Assembly (NCBI GenBank): GCA_030248195.1
Contig: JASAND010008363.1
Location: forward strand, 1 to 64,000
DNA length: 64,000 nt
Reading direction: 5' to 3'
Origin: Trissonchulus latispiculum
Taxonomy: Eukaryota > Nematoda > Enoplea > Enoplida > Ironidae
Each line of letters opens with the position of its first letter. Within the stretch, counting starts at the first letter, position 1. The position numbers were made by a program, and so were the translations under genes. The notes under the pieces are model-generated. The model worked only from the letters and a program-made list of their open reading frames with translations. It made no database searches and was not told the DNA's origin. Below are positions 35,558 to 46,910 of the stretch, piece after piece.

Positions 35558-35875
35558 TTTTTGAGCGTTTCGTGTGCATTTCGTGCGAACAGTCTTTTCA
35601 CTTTGGCTGGTTATTTAGCTTAGGCTGGTATCCCTATTTGTATCGAGCTGTGTAACTTATTTGGCTTCCCCGTCCCGGTTCCTGACAGAAGGGCACGTTA
35701 TCTATGGGGCGACAGACCTTCAAGAATTACTTGTCGGGTTTGGAGAATCAACATTTGCGCTACGATTTGAATAATCAAGAATGTATTACAAAATGCTCCC
35801 TACACTTGTTACGAAAATGACCCAATTTTACCAATAAACACATGACTTTTTAGCATTCCTTAACCAACGACTAAC

Positions 35876-36100
35876 CTTGGACGCCTTTGATTTTTCTATA
35901 TGTATCAAATGAAAATTCAATCATTGATCCTTGACTAAACTGAACCAGGGCAAAGTTTGTATCTTTCACAAATACTTCAACCAGGTTTTGCAGATATACA
36001 TTCATTTGTGCAAAGTGTGCCTCTCTGATGCTGCTTGCTCCATCAACAACCATTACGAGATTGTATCGAGTTGTTTTTGTTACTTGAACGCATTTATTGA
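35876..36100 (-). CDS. vWA-domain gene, exon with the start of the second vWA domain
   Basis: A 225-nt exon with acceptor tttgattttag| at 36100 and donor CCAAG|GTTAGT at 35876. It encodes a linker cysteine, then YNLVMVVDGASSIREAHF, the first strand and MIDAS loop of a vWA domain (D-G-A-S-S in place of the canonical DxSxS), and later NFALVQFSQGS. The serine spacing is kept, so metal binding is plausible. It enters in phase 1, matching the 66-nt exon at 37412-37477, and leaves in phase 1, matching 32288. Confidence 0.85.
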
Positions 36101-37411
36101 CTAAAATCAAACTACATAGTGTCTTTTAAAATAGTGAGAACTCAGTGACATTTACTAATTAATAGCAACTAGTTGTTAGTTTAGTGAAATTTGTGTTTTC
36201 ACTCCTCATTTCGGTTTAACAGTCTTCAGAGCTGTAATATATAGTGCTTTTCGTTGTTTGGTGTCATAAAAATGCGGACTGGTCCTCTTTTGCACGACTC
36301 GTGCTGATTTCAAACTTGATAAAACCTAAACCTGCGCGATTACTGTAAGATTTTAGAGCTACTTATCAACCACATCTCCTGCGAGGTTTAGAGGTGTTTG
36401 TTTTAAAGAAAGAACGTTGTTTGTGCCACCAAAGTCATTAATACTCGGAAATAATCTGGTTGAATTGAATATTCACAAAATACTTATTTAGTAGTCGATA
36501 GAAATGTTTGGTGTTAAAAGTATATAAACTTGTATAGAGTAAGAATAGGTAACTTGTGACTAAAGCCATACAGAAACAGGAACAGGTATATAAAGGAGCC
36601 GGGAATCGACACTTGAACAGGAACAAATACGGTGATTTTAGGAACACGAGTGCAAGTTAAATTTTAGGAACAAGCTTAGAGCTTCAAACAAGAAACAGAA
36701 CCCGACATCTTTGAGAAAAGGAAGAAAATCTGTTTTCAGGAGCAGGATCAGAAACAGAAGTCGGTTTCCAGGAACAAGAGGTAGTCTACTTTCAGGATCA
36801 AGCACTGGAGTCTCATTTCGAACAGAAACGACAAGAGTTCATAATTATCTTATATAAATATATTATGGAAGAAGAGTAAGCCACTCCAGCACTCCTCTTC
36901 ATGCAATTGTGGGGTGCTAATAAGGGTGCTCATACCACAATACGCGAATATTCCTCCGTTTGAGGCATGTTCCCTCTGCGTTTAGTAGGAGGTAGCCGAA
37001 AGTTGTCCCCATTTGAGAGGGTTGCTAAAAGTGGTCCCCGTTGGTGGTGGGGGTCGCCAAAAGAGGGCCCCTTTGGGGAAGGGGGTAGCTCAAGCAAGCT
37101 ATTTGGCTCATCCAGATTGGCTGTTGGCTTCCCACCCCCCAAACGGAGACCATTTTTGGAAGCTGAAATTACCGTAATCCCGTGCTACACCCATACCCCA
37201 AACATAAGGGTGGTTTTGCAATCTGCTGACTGGCTGCTGGCTACAAACAGGGACCTGTTTTTGACCACGGAGCGTCCCCTGTGGCCGCGGGGTGGGGCAT
37301 GGTGTCTAGCAAAACGTCGGTCAGCGACCAACTCTGGTCTTTGTTCACAGCTTAAGAACAACTCATTATTTAAATATAAGCAATCCTGACTACTTACACT
37401 ATGTTTAATAC
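36101..37411. other. Intron sequence
   Basis: Gene-free on both strands. The block at about 36940-37330 is more GC-rich, with short purine/pyrimidine-rich repeats (gtggtcccc, ggtcgccaaaaga), and may be an old element fragment. I could not find ends. Confidence 0.4.
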
Positions 37412-37477
37412 CTAAATGTGAGAGTGAATAACTAGCAGAATCAAATATCATACTAACAACGTCCAGGGGTGCTGGCA
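37412..37477 (-). CDS. vWA-domain gene, 66-nt linker exon
   Basis: A small exon with acceptor gcgttttag| at 37477 and donor ATTTAG|GTATTA at 37412. It encodes PAPLDVVSMIFDSASYSLSH, a short linker between the two vWA domains. It was recognised because both edges are in phase 1 and fit the neighbouring exons at 37634-37811 and 35876-36100 exactly. Length alone would not have identified it. Confidence 0.65.
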
Positions 37478-37633
37478 CTAAAACGCAAAATATTATTAAG
37501 TCTGAAATAAATAAATATATACTGCTAGTAACTAGTACCTACTTGTAACAGTAACTAAATTTTATTATACGACTCTAATGCATATGTTCGATTTGCATTA
37601 CTGAATCATTAAGATTAAGAAAGAACTATGTAC

Positions 37634-37811
37634 CGCTGAACATTGTGTCGGAATAGGTTAATTCCTGCATTATTTTGAATCCTATTGCTTCCACATCTTG
37701 AGATTCAATTGGTCCCGTGTAATGAAAAGCTCGACTATTTTTCCCAGCAATACTTTGTAGGGTTGGTAAGTCGATACCAGCTCCTATCCCAATAGCAAAG
37801 AGCTTCGTATT
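37634..37811 (-). CDS. vWA-domain gene, exon with the end of the first vWA domain
   Basis: A 178-nt exon with acceptor tgtttctag| at 37811 and donor TCAGCG|GTACAT at 37634. It encodes KLFAIGIGAGIDLPTLQSIA and SRAFHYTGPIE and a closing helix, typical of the last third of a vWA domain. Exons for the first two thirds of this domain must lie at higher coordinates. They were not found before the inverted duplication at 38.2 kb, so the intron is very long or the gene is broken there. Confidence 0.8.
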
Positions 37812-38215
37812 CTAGAAACACATTCATGAAATTTGGCCGGTGACTAACATATAGCCTAAAGGAGAACCCGGGGGTGGGGCTTCTCCCAACAAAGTTTTTG
37901 TCATCAACTATTCTCAGATATTGGTTCCAGGGATTTTTATGGACGCTGAAAACGATTCACTAAGCTCCTTTTGCAGTAGAACTTTTTGTTAGCTAAGTAT
38001 AACAACCGGTTCATACTTTTCTCCCGCTTGTGCGTTTGTACTTTTGTCAGTTTGTCTGTTTGCCTACTTGTCCGGTTATCCGTCTTCAAAAAGACAAAGT
38101 GGTTCATACTCGTGGTGTCCTTCTTTGTTTGAATACGCAGTTTCAGCTTTCGCTGTATTGCTGAACTGCTGTTCCTGTTTTCAAGTTACCTGACACTTTC
38201 TGTTCATAACGATTG
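37812..38215. other. Non-coding, upstream intron side of the vWA gene
   Basis: No further vWA coding was found. The stretch near 38020-38090 has a loose 'tttgtctgtttgcctac' repeat texture like that at 39250-39300. Confidence 0.4.
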
Positions 38216-38557
38216 GCTACAGCAAGAGTACATAATATAAGTGTATGAAACTCTTACACTAGCATGTACAAATCATGCTAGGTATGCTCGGTTCATTAAC
38301 TCGGGACCCCCCCCGTAACTTCCGGGGGGGGGTCCCACTTTGCACTCATTACACGCTTTCATATAAGCGTGTGTCTGCTCGCTGATTGGCCCACTAACCT
38401 AAGGCTTATGGTAGGTAATTTATTAGTTATTTTAATTAATTAATTCTAACTTTAATTGGGTTAGTACGATTAAAAAACTAATTCGACAACTTTGTAGCAT
38501 TTTTTCTGCTCTTTCCAATGATATAAAAATTGTTGCACACTACATTTTTGCCTATTT

Positions 38558-39543
38558 TTGTTCACATTACGCTTGTTCGCGTTTTATTTGTTTGCAAATC
38601 AATCAACAATTCATTTGTTCAAATTTGCTGAATTAAGAAAACTACGATTCTATTGCACACAACACAATCCTTCTAATCAAGCAGTTTTGCATACATATCA
38701 TCTAATTATCGCCTCTTTGACAGTCACTCCTCAATGATGATAAGCCATTGTTAAGTAACGGTAGTTTTTTCGTGGATAGAAAAAGTACCCGGAAATCAAA
38801 AATGTCACAGTAGATGCCGAGTAGATGATTAGTGCGAGTCAATATCGGCAGTAGTAATTAGATATAATAAACCAATAGTGCGTAGTAGTGAATCAATTGA
38901 ATGTTATTCCAACAACCCCTTTGTGGGTAAATCGGGGCACTTGTATTAAAACAACCAAAGATGTGCTTTTGCGTATATATCATAAAATCAAGCTGTTGTC
39001 AGTTGTCGCCGGCTTGAAAATGAAAACATTGAGAATTTCTAAATTTATGAAAAAATCGGTCCGCTCAACAACCGACATCAAAAAAGTTTCTTGTCCTCAA
39101 TTTTGGTAAACAAATTGGATAGCGGTGCTTCCAAAGATGAGGATTCCGAATCGGAATTTTTCTCAATTCAATTCAGTCAATCCAATTTTCGTTATCTCAG
39201 GATGAGCCAAAGGAATAAGGTTAAGATTAAACCTTAAGCCCTTCTGATACTTCTGTCAGTTTGTTCGTTACTGTTGTCTGTTTGCCTGTTTGCCCATTTT
39301 CTAAATTGACCCACTTCTGCTGTTTTGCTGGTTTGCTGTTGTTTTACTCCTTTTGTTCTTTTACAGGGTCGATTCATACCTTTGCTGTTTTTGCTGTATA
39401 AGGCTGTAATCCGTTTGTCCGTATGCAACAGCCACTTGGAAATTACCGTAACATCACGTGGTTGCATAACTAAACGTTTGCATCCGGTTTTTGAAATGTT
39501 TTAAGATTATTAGTTAAAATATTATCAGAATTATGAAATTATT
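38558..39543. repeat. Left arm of large inverted duplication
   Basis: Nearly identical, in inverse orientation, to 42874-43860. The same 73- and 77-codon open frames appear on opposite strands in the two arms (for example 38888-39109 plus and 43308-43529 minus), which shows the duplication directly. The frames have no recognisable domain and probably are not genes. Confidence 0.92.
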
Positions 39544-42054
39544 CCTGCTGCGCCTCAGCGCAGCAGGTCTTTTAAATTTGCTCCGACCTGAGCTTTAGCA
39601 CTCAATTTAGTTGTTAAAGATGCATTTTCATATAGATGCGTGTATTCCACGGATTAAGAGGTTTATTCTGGGTTGTCCTACATCTGGATTGTCCTACACA
39701 ATTTGATAGGCTGATGTAGTAGCGAATAAGAATAGACAATATGACAAGTAGGTGTCACGAAGAAGGGTCATTCAGTTTAACTTGCTCAGTTTAGTACAGA
39801 AAGATGGATATTTTGAAAGTGAATTTAGAGGAAATTCCTAAATCTGTTGCAAATGGAAATGTTTTGTTTCGGCAGTTGTAGATTTATAAAAATGTTACAT
39901 TGAGTATGACTTTTGAGTTTAGTTGAATTTGGAATTGTCGCCAAAATTTCAACTTTTAAAGTAAAAATTTGTAATTAAATTAAAGTAAATTTGTAAAAGC
40001 CTTGTAAATTAATGAAAATTAATTTCTTAACAAATTATTCAATTGCAGACAATTTCAAATATTAAATCGGTATTCAGTTTAATTTTAGAAGCTTTTAGGT
40101 GCAATTTTCTAAAGCCTTGAACTGTTTAACTTCTCTTAATAATACACCTTAAGCGAGATATTTTCCTAGCGGTAGCATATTCACGCAAATTAAAGTTAAA
40201 TACAGTGCATAACAATGTTATAGAAGTACTAGATTTGAAACTGAAAATTTAAAAGACGTTACGCACTCTCCTTTGCATTTAAATTGATAGAAGGAAGTAT
40301 TCTGTTCTCGGAATTGAGATTGTCGTACTGTAGTTTTACTAACACTAAGTAGGCGGGCAGAATTATTTAACATGTGCATTTAGAAAGAGCCAATCAGTGA
40401 CTGTAGGACAATCCAGATGTAGGACAACCCAGAATACGCCGATTAAGATATCACTGCATGATTTGTGTGCAGATTTCTTTCTTTTGAACACTTCTGTCTT
40501 TAGTCCATGCAATTACGTATATATGGAGAAGTTGTGCAAGTATTCTGGCAATTCGAAAAACCGGAAATATCTGTTCTTCTTGCAAATGACTAACAATTTA
40601 GACGTTTCTTCAATCTTCATTAGACCTACTAACTGCTCAGCAGCAACATTCCAAATTACTTTAAACTGAACCAGAAACTTTGAAAAAGCGAACAGGAGCT
40701 CATACGTATTATCAGTTTAGATCCATAAGCACTATGAAATTATTCACACCATGTTTTGCACTACACCTCGGGAGCCTTTGCCAAGCATAGACTGACCTTT
40801 GTTCCTTTTACAACAGCTCTTCTTATTGGACGCAGCGCAGACACAGATCCTGCGAGCAGTAGCGTAGGAAAAAATTTTCACGCGGTTTGGATCGAAAACT
40901 GGGGGGTAACAATTATTTTAATATTTTTGCGCAACAATTGTATGCACACTACGCTGTAAGTTTAAATGTTAAACGTTCATAGTTTAAAGTTAAAAGTGGT
41001 ACGCTAAAACCCATGCGGGAGGGGGTCAGGGGGGCGGAGCCCCACAGAAGTTAAGAAAATTTTTCAATTATGACATTAAAACGCTGTTGAAACAGTAAAT
41101 TTTTGCATTGTATATACAAGTAATAAAAATGCTCCTCCGCAGCATGAAAAAGTAATATGGGTAGTGGTGAGGTTGTAAAATCAAGAAAGGACTAGTCTTA
41201 AAAATGCTTAATATGGGGCTAAGTTCAAAAAAAGAAGAGGACTAGGTTGTGGGCGAATTAATATGGGCACAGCTTCGCCGAGCAACCCATATTCGCGGAC
41301 TGAAAAAGTTATATATATACATACATATTACATATGTATATATATACGTACCAGTGTTCAGATTTAGTTAATAATATACGACTATGATAAACACTAATAA
41401 TAATATTATTTTTACCCACTTTTGCTGGATTCGCGTTGTCGATATTTTGGGTCAAAAAGTGGTATTTTTCGAAAAAATCTATTTTCAAATTTTGAAAAAC
41501 CACATATATCACATGAAAGCTGACACGTAAGCGGTCCTGAAAATCCAATTAAAAATTTTTTGCATTGAGTGAGTCGCGAGTAATAGCCAGTTAAAGTTGG
41601 AAAAGCGGCAAACATCAAAGGATTTTGAAAATCGAAAAAATTGAATAACTATCGCAATTTTTGACGAAATCAGCTGATATTCGGGATTCAATATGTTTGG
41701 GACATGGGCTAATTTTCTCCCGAACGGCTAGTTCCTGACTTCTACTGATCTTTCAAAACTTAAAAAATCGGCTTCTTTTGATGAATTTTAATTTTTTAAA
41801 AAATTTTTTTCAACCAAAAGAAAGTTCTTGCCATTACGGTCCAGAAAATATATACATTGCTACAGCAAAAATGTACCGGTAGTTCAGTATAAACAAAACA
41901 GTTTCGCTCCCTACATTTTTTGGTCAGACTTTAGTTTCTTCTGTTAACAAGCATGTAAATCTTTGCTTTTATAAAATTGGCTGCGCAGCAGGTTTACAAT
42001 TTACTAAAAATGTAGTCATAGGAAAACAAAATCTTTTGCACAAAATATTGCTTG
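39544..42054 (-). mobile_element. Helitron-like insertion in one arm of the inverted duplication
   Basis: Absent from the other arm, so its edges are exact: the empty site reads through as gaaattattttaaagatg. In minus orientation it begins CAAGCAATATT at 42054 and ends in the hairpin CCTGCTGCGC-loop-GCGCAGCAGG at 39544-39567, the same ends as the 555-bp element at 23823-24377. At most a 2-bp duplication is visible. The interior contains a nested TIR element (39665-40435) and no recognisable replicase or helicase. Confidence 0.75.
39665..40435. mobile_element. TIR element nested in the Helitron-like insertion
   Basis: The inverted ends ATTCTGGGTTGTCCTACATC and its complement match over about 35 bp. 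Each end contains two copies of the motif TTGTCCTACA. The interior is AT-rich and non-coding. A target duplication was not resolved. Confidence 0.75.
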
Positions 42055-42133
42055 TTTTTAAAGATGTCTTAGTTTCAAATATTTTAACGGTTTTAAGGAG
42101 AATGATCTTTAGGAAACAACATAATACTGTAGC

Positions 42134-42797
42134 CAAGAGTACATAATAAAGAGTATGAAACTCTTACACTAGCATGTACAAATCATGCTAGGTATGCTCG
42201 GTTCATTAACTCGGGACCCCCCCCCCCGTAACTTCCGGGGGGGGGTCCCCACTTTGCACTAATTACACGCTTTCATATAAGCGTGTGTCTGCTCGCTGGT
42301 TGGCCCACTAACCTAAGGCTTATGGTAGGTAATTTATTAGTTATTTTAATTAATTAATTCTAACTTTAATTGGGTTAGTACGATTAAAAAACTAATTCGA
42401 CAACTTTGTAGCATTTTTTCTGCTCTTTCCAATGATATAAAAATTGTTGCACACTACATTTTTGCCTATTTTTGTTGTAGTGTGCAACAATTTTTATATC
42501 ATTGGAAAGAGCAGAAAAAATGCTACAAAGTTGTCGAATTAGTTTTTTAATCGTACTAACCCAATTAAAGTTAGAATTAATTAATTAAAATAACTAATAA
42601 ATTACCTACCATAAGCCTTAGGTTAGTGGGCCAATCAGCGAGCAGACACACGCTTATATGAAAGCGTGTAATTAGTGCAAAGTGGGACCCCCCCCCCCGG
42701 AAGTTACGGGGGGGTCCCGAGTTAATGAACCGAGCATACCTAGCATGATTTGTACATGCTAGTGTAAGAGTTTCATACTCTTTATTATGTACTCTTG
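42134..42797. mobile_element. Intact palindromic fold-back element (CAAGAGTAC family)
   Basis: The 664 bp consist of two arms of about 320 bp that are almost perfect inverted copies, meeting near 42466 around a short T-rich centre (tttgcctatttttgt). Ends are CAAGAGTACATAATAAAG and its complement. C- and G-runs of slightly different length sit at mirror positions (42217-42243, 42688-42717). No coding. Copies or halves are at 4162, 6450 and 38223. Confidence 0.9.
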
Positions 42798-42873
42798 GCT
42801 ACAGTATTATGTTGTTTCCTAAAGATCATTCTCCTTAAAACCGTTAAAATACTTGAAACTAAGACATCTTTAA

Positions 42874-43860
42874 AATAATTTCATAATTCTGATAATATTT
42901 TAACTAATAATCTTAAAACATTTCAAAAACCGGATGCAAACGTTTAGTTATGCAACCACGTGATGTTACGGTAATTTCCAAGTGGCTGTTGCATACGGAC
43001 AAACGGATTACAGCCTTATACAGCAAAAACAGCAAAGGTATGAATCGACCCTGTAAAAGAACAAAAGGAGTAAAACAACAGCAAACCAGCAAAACAGCAG
43101 AAGTGGGTCAATTTAGAAAATGGGCAAACAGGCAAACAGACAACAGTAACGAACAAACTGACAGAAGTATCAGCAGGGCTTAAGGTTTAATCTTAACCTT
43201 ATTCCTTTGGCTCATCCTGAGATAACGAAAATTGGATTGACTGAATTGAATTGAGAAAAATTCCGATTCGGAATCCTCATCTTTGGAAGCACCGCTATTC
43301 AATTTCTTTACCAAAATTGAGGACAAGAAACTTTTTTGATGTCGGTTGTTGAGCGGACCGATTTTTTCATAAATTTAGAAATTCTCAATGTTTTCATTTT
43401 CAAGCCGGCGACAACTGACAACAGCTTGATTTTATGATATATACGCAAAAGCACATCTTTGGTTGTTTTAATACAAGTGCCCCGATTTACCCACAAAGGG
43501 GTTGTTGGAATAACATTCAATTGATTCACTACTACGCACTATTGGTTTATTATATCTAATTACTACTGCCGATATTGACTCGCACTAATCATCTACTCGG
43601 CATCTACTGTGACATTTTTGATTTCCGGGTACTTTTTCTATCCACGAAAAAACTACCGTTACTTAACAATGGCTTATCATCATTGAGGAATGACTGTCAA
43701 AGAGGCGATAATTAGATGATATGTATGCAAAACTGCTTGATTAGAAGGATTGTGTTGTGTGCAATAGAATCGTAGTTTTCTTAATTCAGCAAATTTGAAC
43801 AAATGAATTGTTGATTGATTTGCAAACAAATAAAATGCGAACAAGCGTAATGTGAACAAA
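42874..43860. repeat. Right arm of large inverted duplication
   Basis: Inverse copy of 38558-39543. Together with 42798-42873 (inverse of 42055-42130) it forms an arm of about 1.06 kb beside the palindromic element. It ends only 93 bp before the 5' LTR of the giant retroelement. Confidence 0.92.
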
Positions 43861-46419
43861 TGAAATTAGCAAATATAAAATCATTTCAATATCAAAACAA
43901 GCAAAACAAGCAGGTGCTTTCAAAAACAAAACCATCAAGTCAGTCTGTATATGTGTAATGGAATGACTTAGATCTTGTGATCAAAAGTGGCTAAAAAGTT
44001 AGTTTCTAATTGGTCATCGTTCCAAAAGAAGTTCCTACATGAAACGGAACCTAAAGATCTTGCTTATGTTGAGTTTTAGTTTTGATACTGTGTCCAAGCC
44101 ATAATTAATTGTAATTGTATGATTGTTAAAATCAGAGTTGCCAGCCCCAAATGAGCCTTTTATAAACACTACGAGAAGAAAAGTTTAAAATTACCCTATT
44201 ACTAGCACAAGAGAAGGGCATCTACAAGCTTAGTTAGGGTTAGTTAGCTCAAAATAATGAATTATTACACTAGAAGTAATTATATTAGTAATCATAAGGT
44301 CAATTCCAAAATTCCCCTTTCTGAAAGGACAGGTGTCCTTTCCTTCAGTGACCCGGGTGCGGTCACTTTCCCCTTCCATTGCTAGAAATTATTAAAAACA
44401 GAAGAATCATAAATCCCTAGGAATTCCAGTGTTGGCGTTAAATCGCAGTGTAGAGTTATCACGGAAAGAATTCTACGTTTCTAGTTGAAGAGAATGCGCT
44501 AATCTTAATCAGCAGTGTCCAGAAGCGCTTTTCATTGTTTAATAACATCAATTAGAAGATGGTTTAACAAAATAATCGCATAATTCGGCTATGCGTAAGA
44601 AATTAAACATAATAAGTACCTAAGCACATTAATTGGTAATAATTCGTGTTTTACAGTGTTCCTAGGTTATAATCTGTTGTCAGTAATGTTAATTAGTGTT
44701 AGTTAGGCTTATTTTATGTTAATTAGCTAATTGTTACGTAAGAAATGAATTTTTGGTCCGTGACACAACTTAGGCTCATAAGAAAGAGAATTTTCTCCCA
44801 TTTACAAAAATGCAATCCCCACGTTTTAACTCCCAAAATTGAGTGAGTTATAAACGAAAATGTTTTAGTAAGATTAGCCTTAATTTCGTAATCTTACTTT
44901 GCTTAAAAGGAAAGTCCAAAAGGGGACTTCTAAAAAACCTTTGTGTTAACTTTCTTTCATTCATTCTTTGTCTGGGAGGTTGTCTACCTCCCAGACTACA
45001 TGGCAGTCAGGTGCACTGCTGTTCCCTCTTTCTCTTTTCTTTTCCTACGTACGAGAGGCTTGTCCTCAGGTGAACTTTTGTTGGGCCTAGTCCATCAAAA
45101 GGAGGACAGTAAAAGTTCGCCTCAATAGAAGAAAATAAGACACAAATTTTAACACATAGGTAAAGTTCGGAGGGGGCTTAATTAAATTAAATTAATTTAA
45201 TTAAAATTATGGCAAAAAATTAACCAAACATGCCTAGTCAAGTACGTAGAATATCAAAATTCCCATTTTAAGTCTTTGTAACTTACGTAGATTGCGTAAA
45301 AGTTGGAAACAAAAGCCAAAATTCGTTATATTTCCACTTTGGTTACGCTTATATGTTAACCAAAATTTCGCAAAGTTTTGCAGAATTTCAGCACCCAAAA
45401 TCCATCAAAAAAGGGTCAGTTGGGGGGCAATAATTTCCAAATCTCATTAATTTCAGCCCTTAATGGCCCAGCTGGCTCAACCAGCCGCTGCTGGCCCTGT
45501 CTAAAAGATAGCAAGCTTCTAGAAAGTTCTAGAACTTTCTTGAAGCTTTAGGCTAAAATGAAAGAGAAATTCCGCCCCCAGTTCGCTAATAACCTGTCAC
45601 CGAGCTGTCAGCAAAACTGTCAGCTCGGTCCCCAAAATTTTAAACTCTTCAGTGTTCGTTTAGCAGTGGCCGAGAGCGGCCTGATTTTTACTCCCTTTCC
45701 CCAGTGTGTGTTACTTCTCGGACCACAGGTGTGGTACGGGAATATAGTAACACACACTCCCCCATAGGACGCATTAGGACTTTTCTGGCCCAGAAAGGCC
45801 AGAAAAGGGTTGAGCTCACACACGAACACTTCAACTTGAGGAGCCGCATGGGTTTTTTATGCCCGGCTCAGGTCAATTGCCTAGGACAAAAATACTAGGA
45901 TTTCTTTTTGGCCATTTGGTCCTTTTTATGCAACTTTCGGCCTTTGGGCCTTGTATTTATTTTTTATTTATTATGGTATTTTCAGGCCTTGATGGCCAAT
46001 CTTTTATGGAATTTTTGGGCCAGTAAGCCCCAATTTTTACAGCAAATTCTTGGGCCCAAGGCCAATTTTTAGTTCCATAGCATGTTGGGCCTCCGGGCCA
46101 GTTTTATTTTACCTTTTATTTTATTATTTGATTAATTCAAAAATTACAGGACAGCTCATGTAAACCCCTCCTGTGCGATGGAGGTCTTGAGATGTGTCCC
46201 TTTTCTCTTTTCTTTCTTTTTTCGCTTTGATTCCATTTTTACCAACCAAGCCACGGCCTTTATGGCCAAATTATTCTCTTTATTTGTCACTTTTGGGGTT
46301 ATTTTTGTAGCTTTTATGGGATTATGAGTGGGACCCCAAACCCCTAATTCTGAGTTAGAGAGCCCCTTAACTACGGCTCTGAGATTATTAAGCTAGTTAG
46401 TAGAGTTAATTTCCCCACA

Positions 46420-46442
46420 GCCGGCAACTAGGAGTTGCCGGC
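46420..46442 (+). other. Perfect 10-bp-stem hairpin in the LTR
   Basis: GCCGGCAACT-agg-AGTTGCCGGC. It is conserved exactly in the 3' LTR at 62652-62674. A stable RNA stem-loop in the LTR could mark a polyadenylation, packaging or translation control structure. Its role is inferred only. Confidence 0.7.
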
Positions 46443-46789
46443 CATATTTTGTCACGGAAATGCCAAGTTATTCAAAAATTCCACAGTCAGTATTATGTCT
46501 TTATTTCAGCGTTAGGTCGGAATTAAAATTATTAGGTATTAAAATTTATAGGGTATTTATTTAAATTATTACTCACTGGCTTTCGTCAAAATTCAAGTCA
46601 AACCTTTTCCAAACTTGTAAAGTTTAAGTTTTTTCCATAAAATTTCTTTTATAAGCAATTCTAAGGAATTGCAAAGCCGTAAAACTCGCGCACAACAAAG
46701 TTCAAAGTTTATAAATTTCTTGCGCATATGAGCCTAAGTTTAACTTATTAGTTAGTCTAGTCTAAGTAGCTAGATTGTTATTAATATGA

Positions 46790-46910
46790 GTGTTTTGTAA
46801 GTCTGAAGTGTGAATGTTTTGTAGGTCTGAAGTGCGAATGTTCTGTGAGATTGAAATGTGAATGTTTTGCAAGACTGAAGCGTGAATGTGTTATAAAACT
46901 TAGATGTGAA
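46790..46910 (+). repeat. Short tandem units in the LTR
   Basis: Four to five imperfect units of about 28 bp (gtctgaagtgtgaatgtttt and variants). The same block occurs in the 3' LTR at about 63172-63298. Confidence 0.8.

Larger units (their letters stand above)
38216..42804. repeat. Composite fold-back structure flanked by 7-bp GCTACAG
   Basis: GCTACAG occurs at 38216-38222 and 42798-42804, directly outside CAAGAG and CTCTTG ends. That is the same 7-bp duplication length seen for two other family members. Between them lie a left half element (38223-38557), an inverted copy of the sequence that flanks the right side (38558-39543 plus 42055-42133), a Helitron-like insertion (39544-42054) and a complete palindromic element (42134-42797). 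This indicates one original insertion later enlarged by an inverted duplication. Confidence 0.75.

Noticed and set aside
38888..39109. 73-codon ORF duplicated at 43308-43529 on the other strand
   Set aside because: Its conservation is explained by the recent inverted duplication, not by selection, and no domain is visible.
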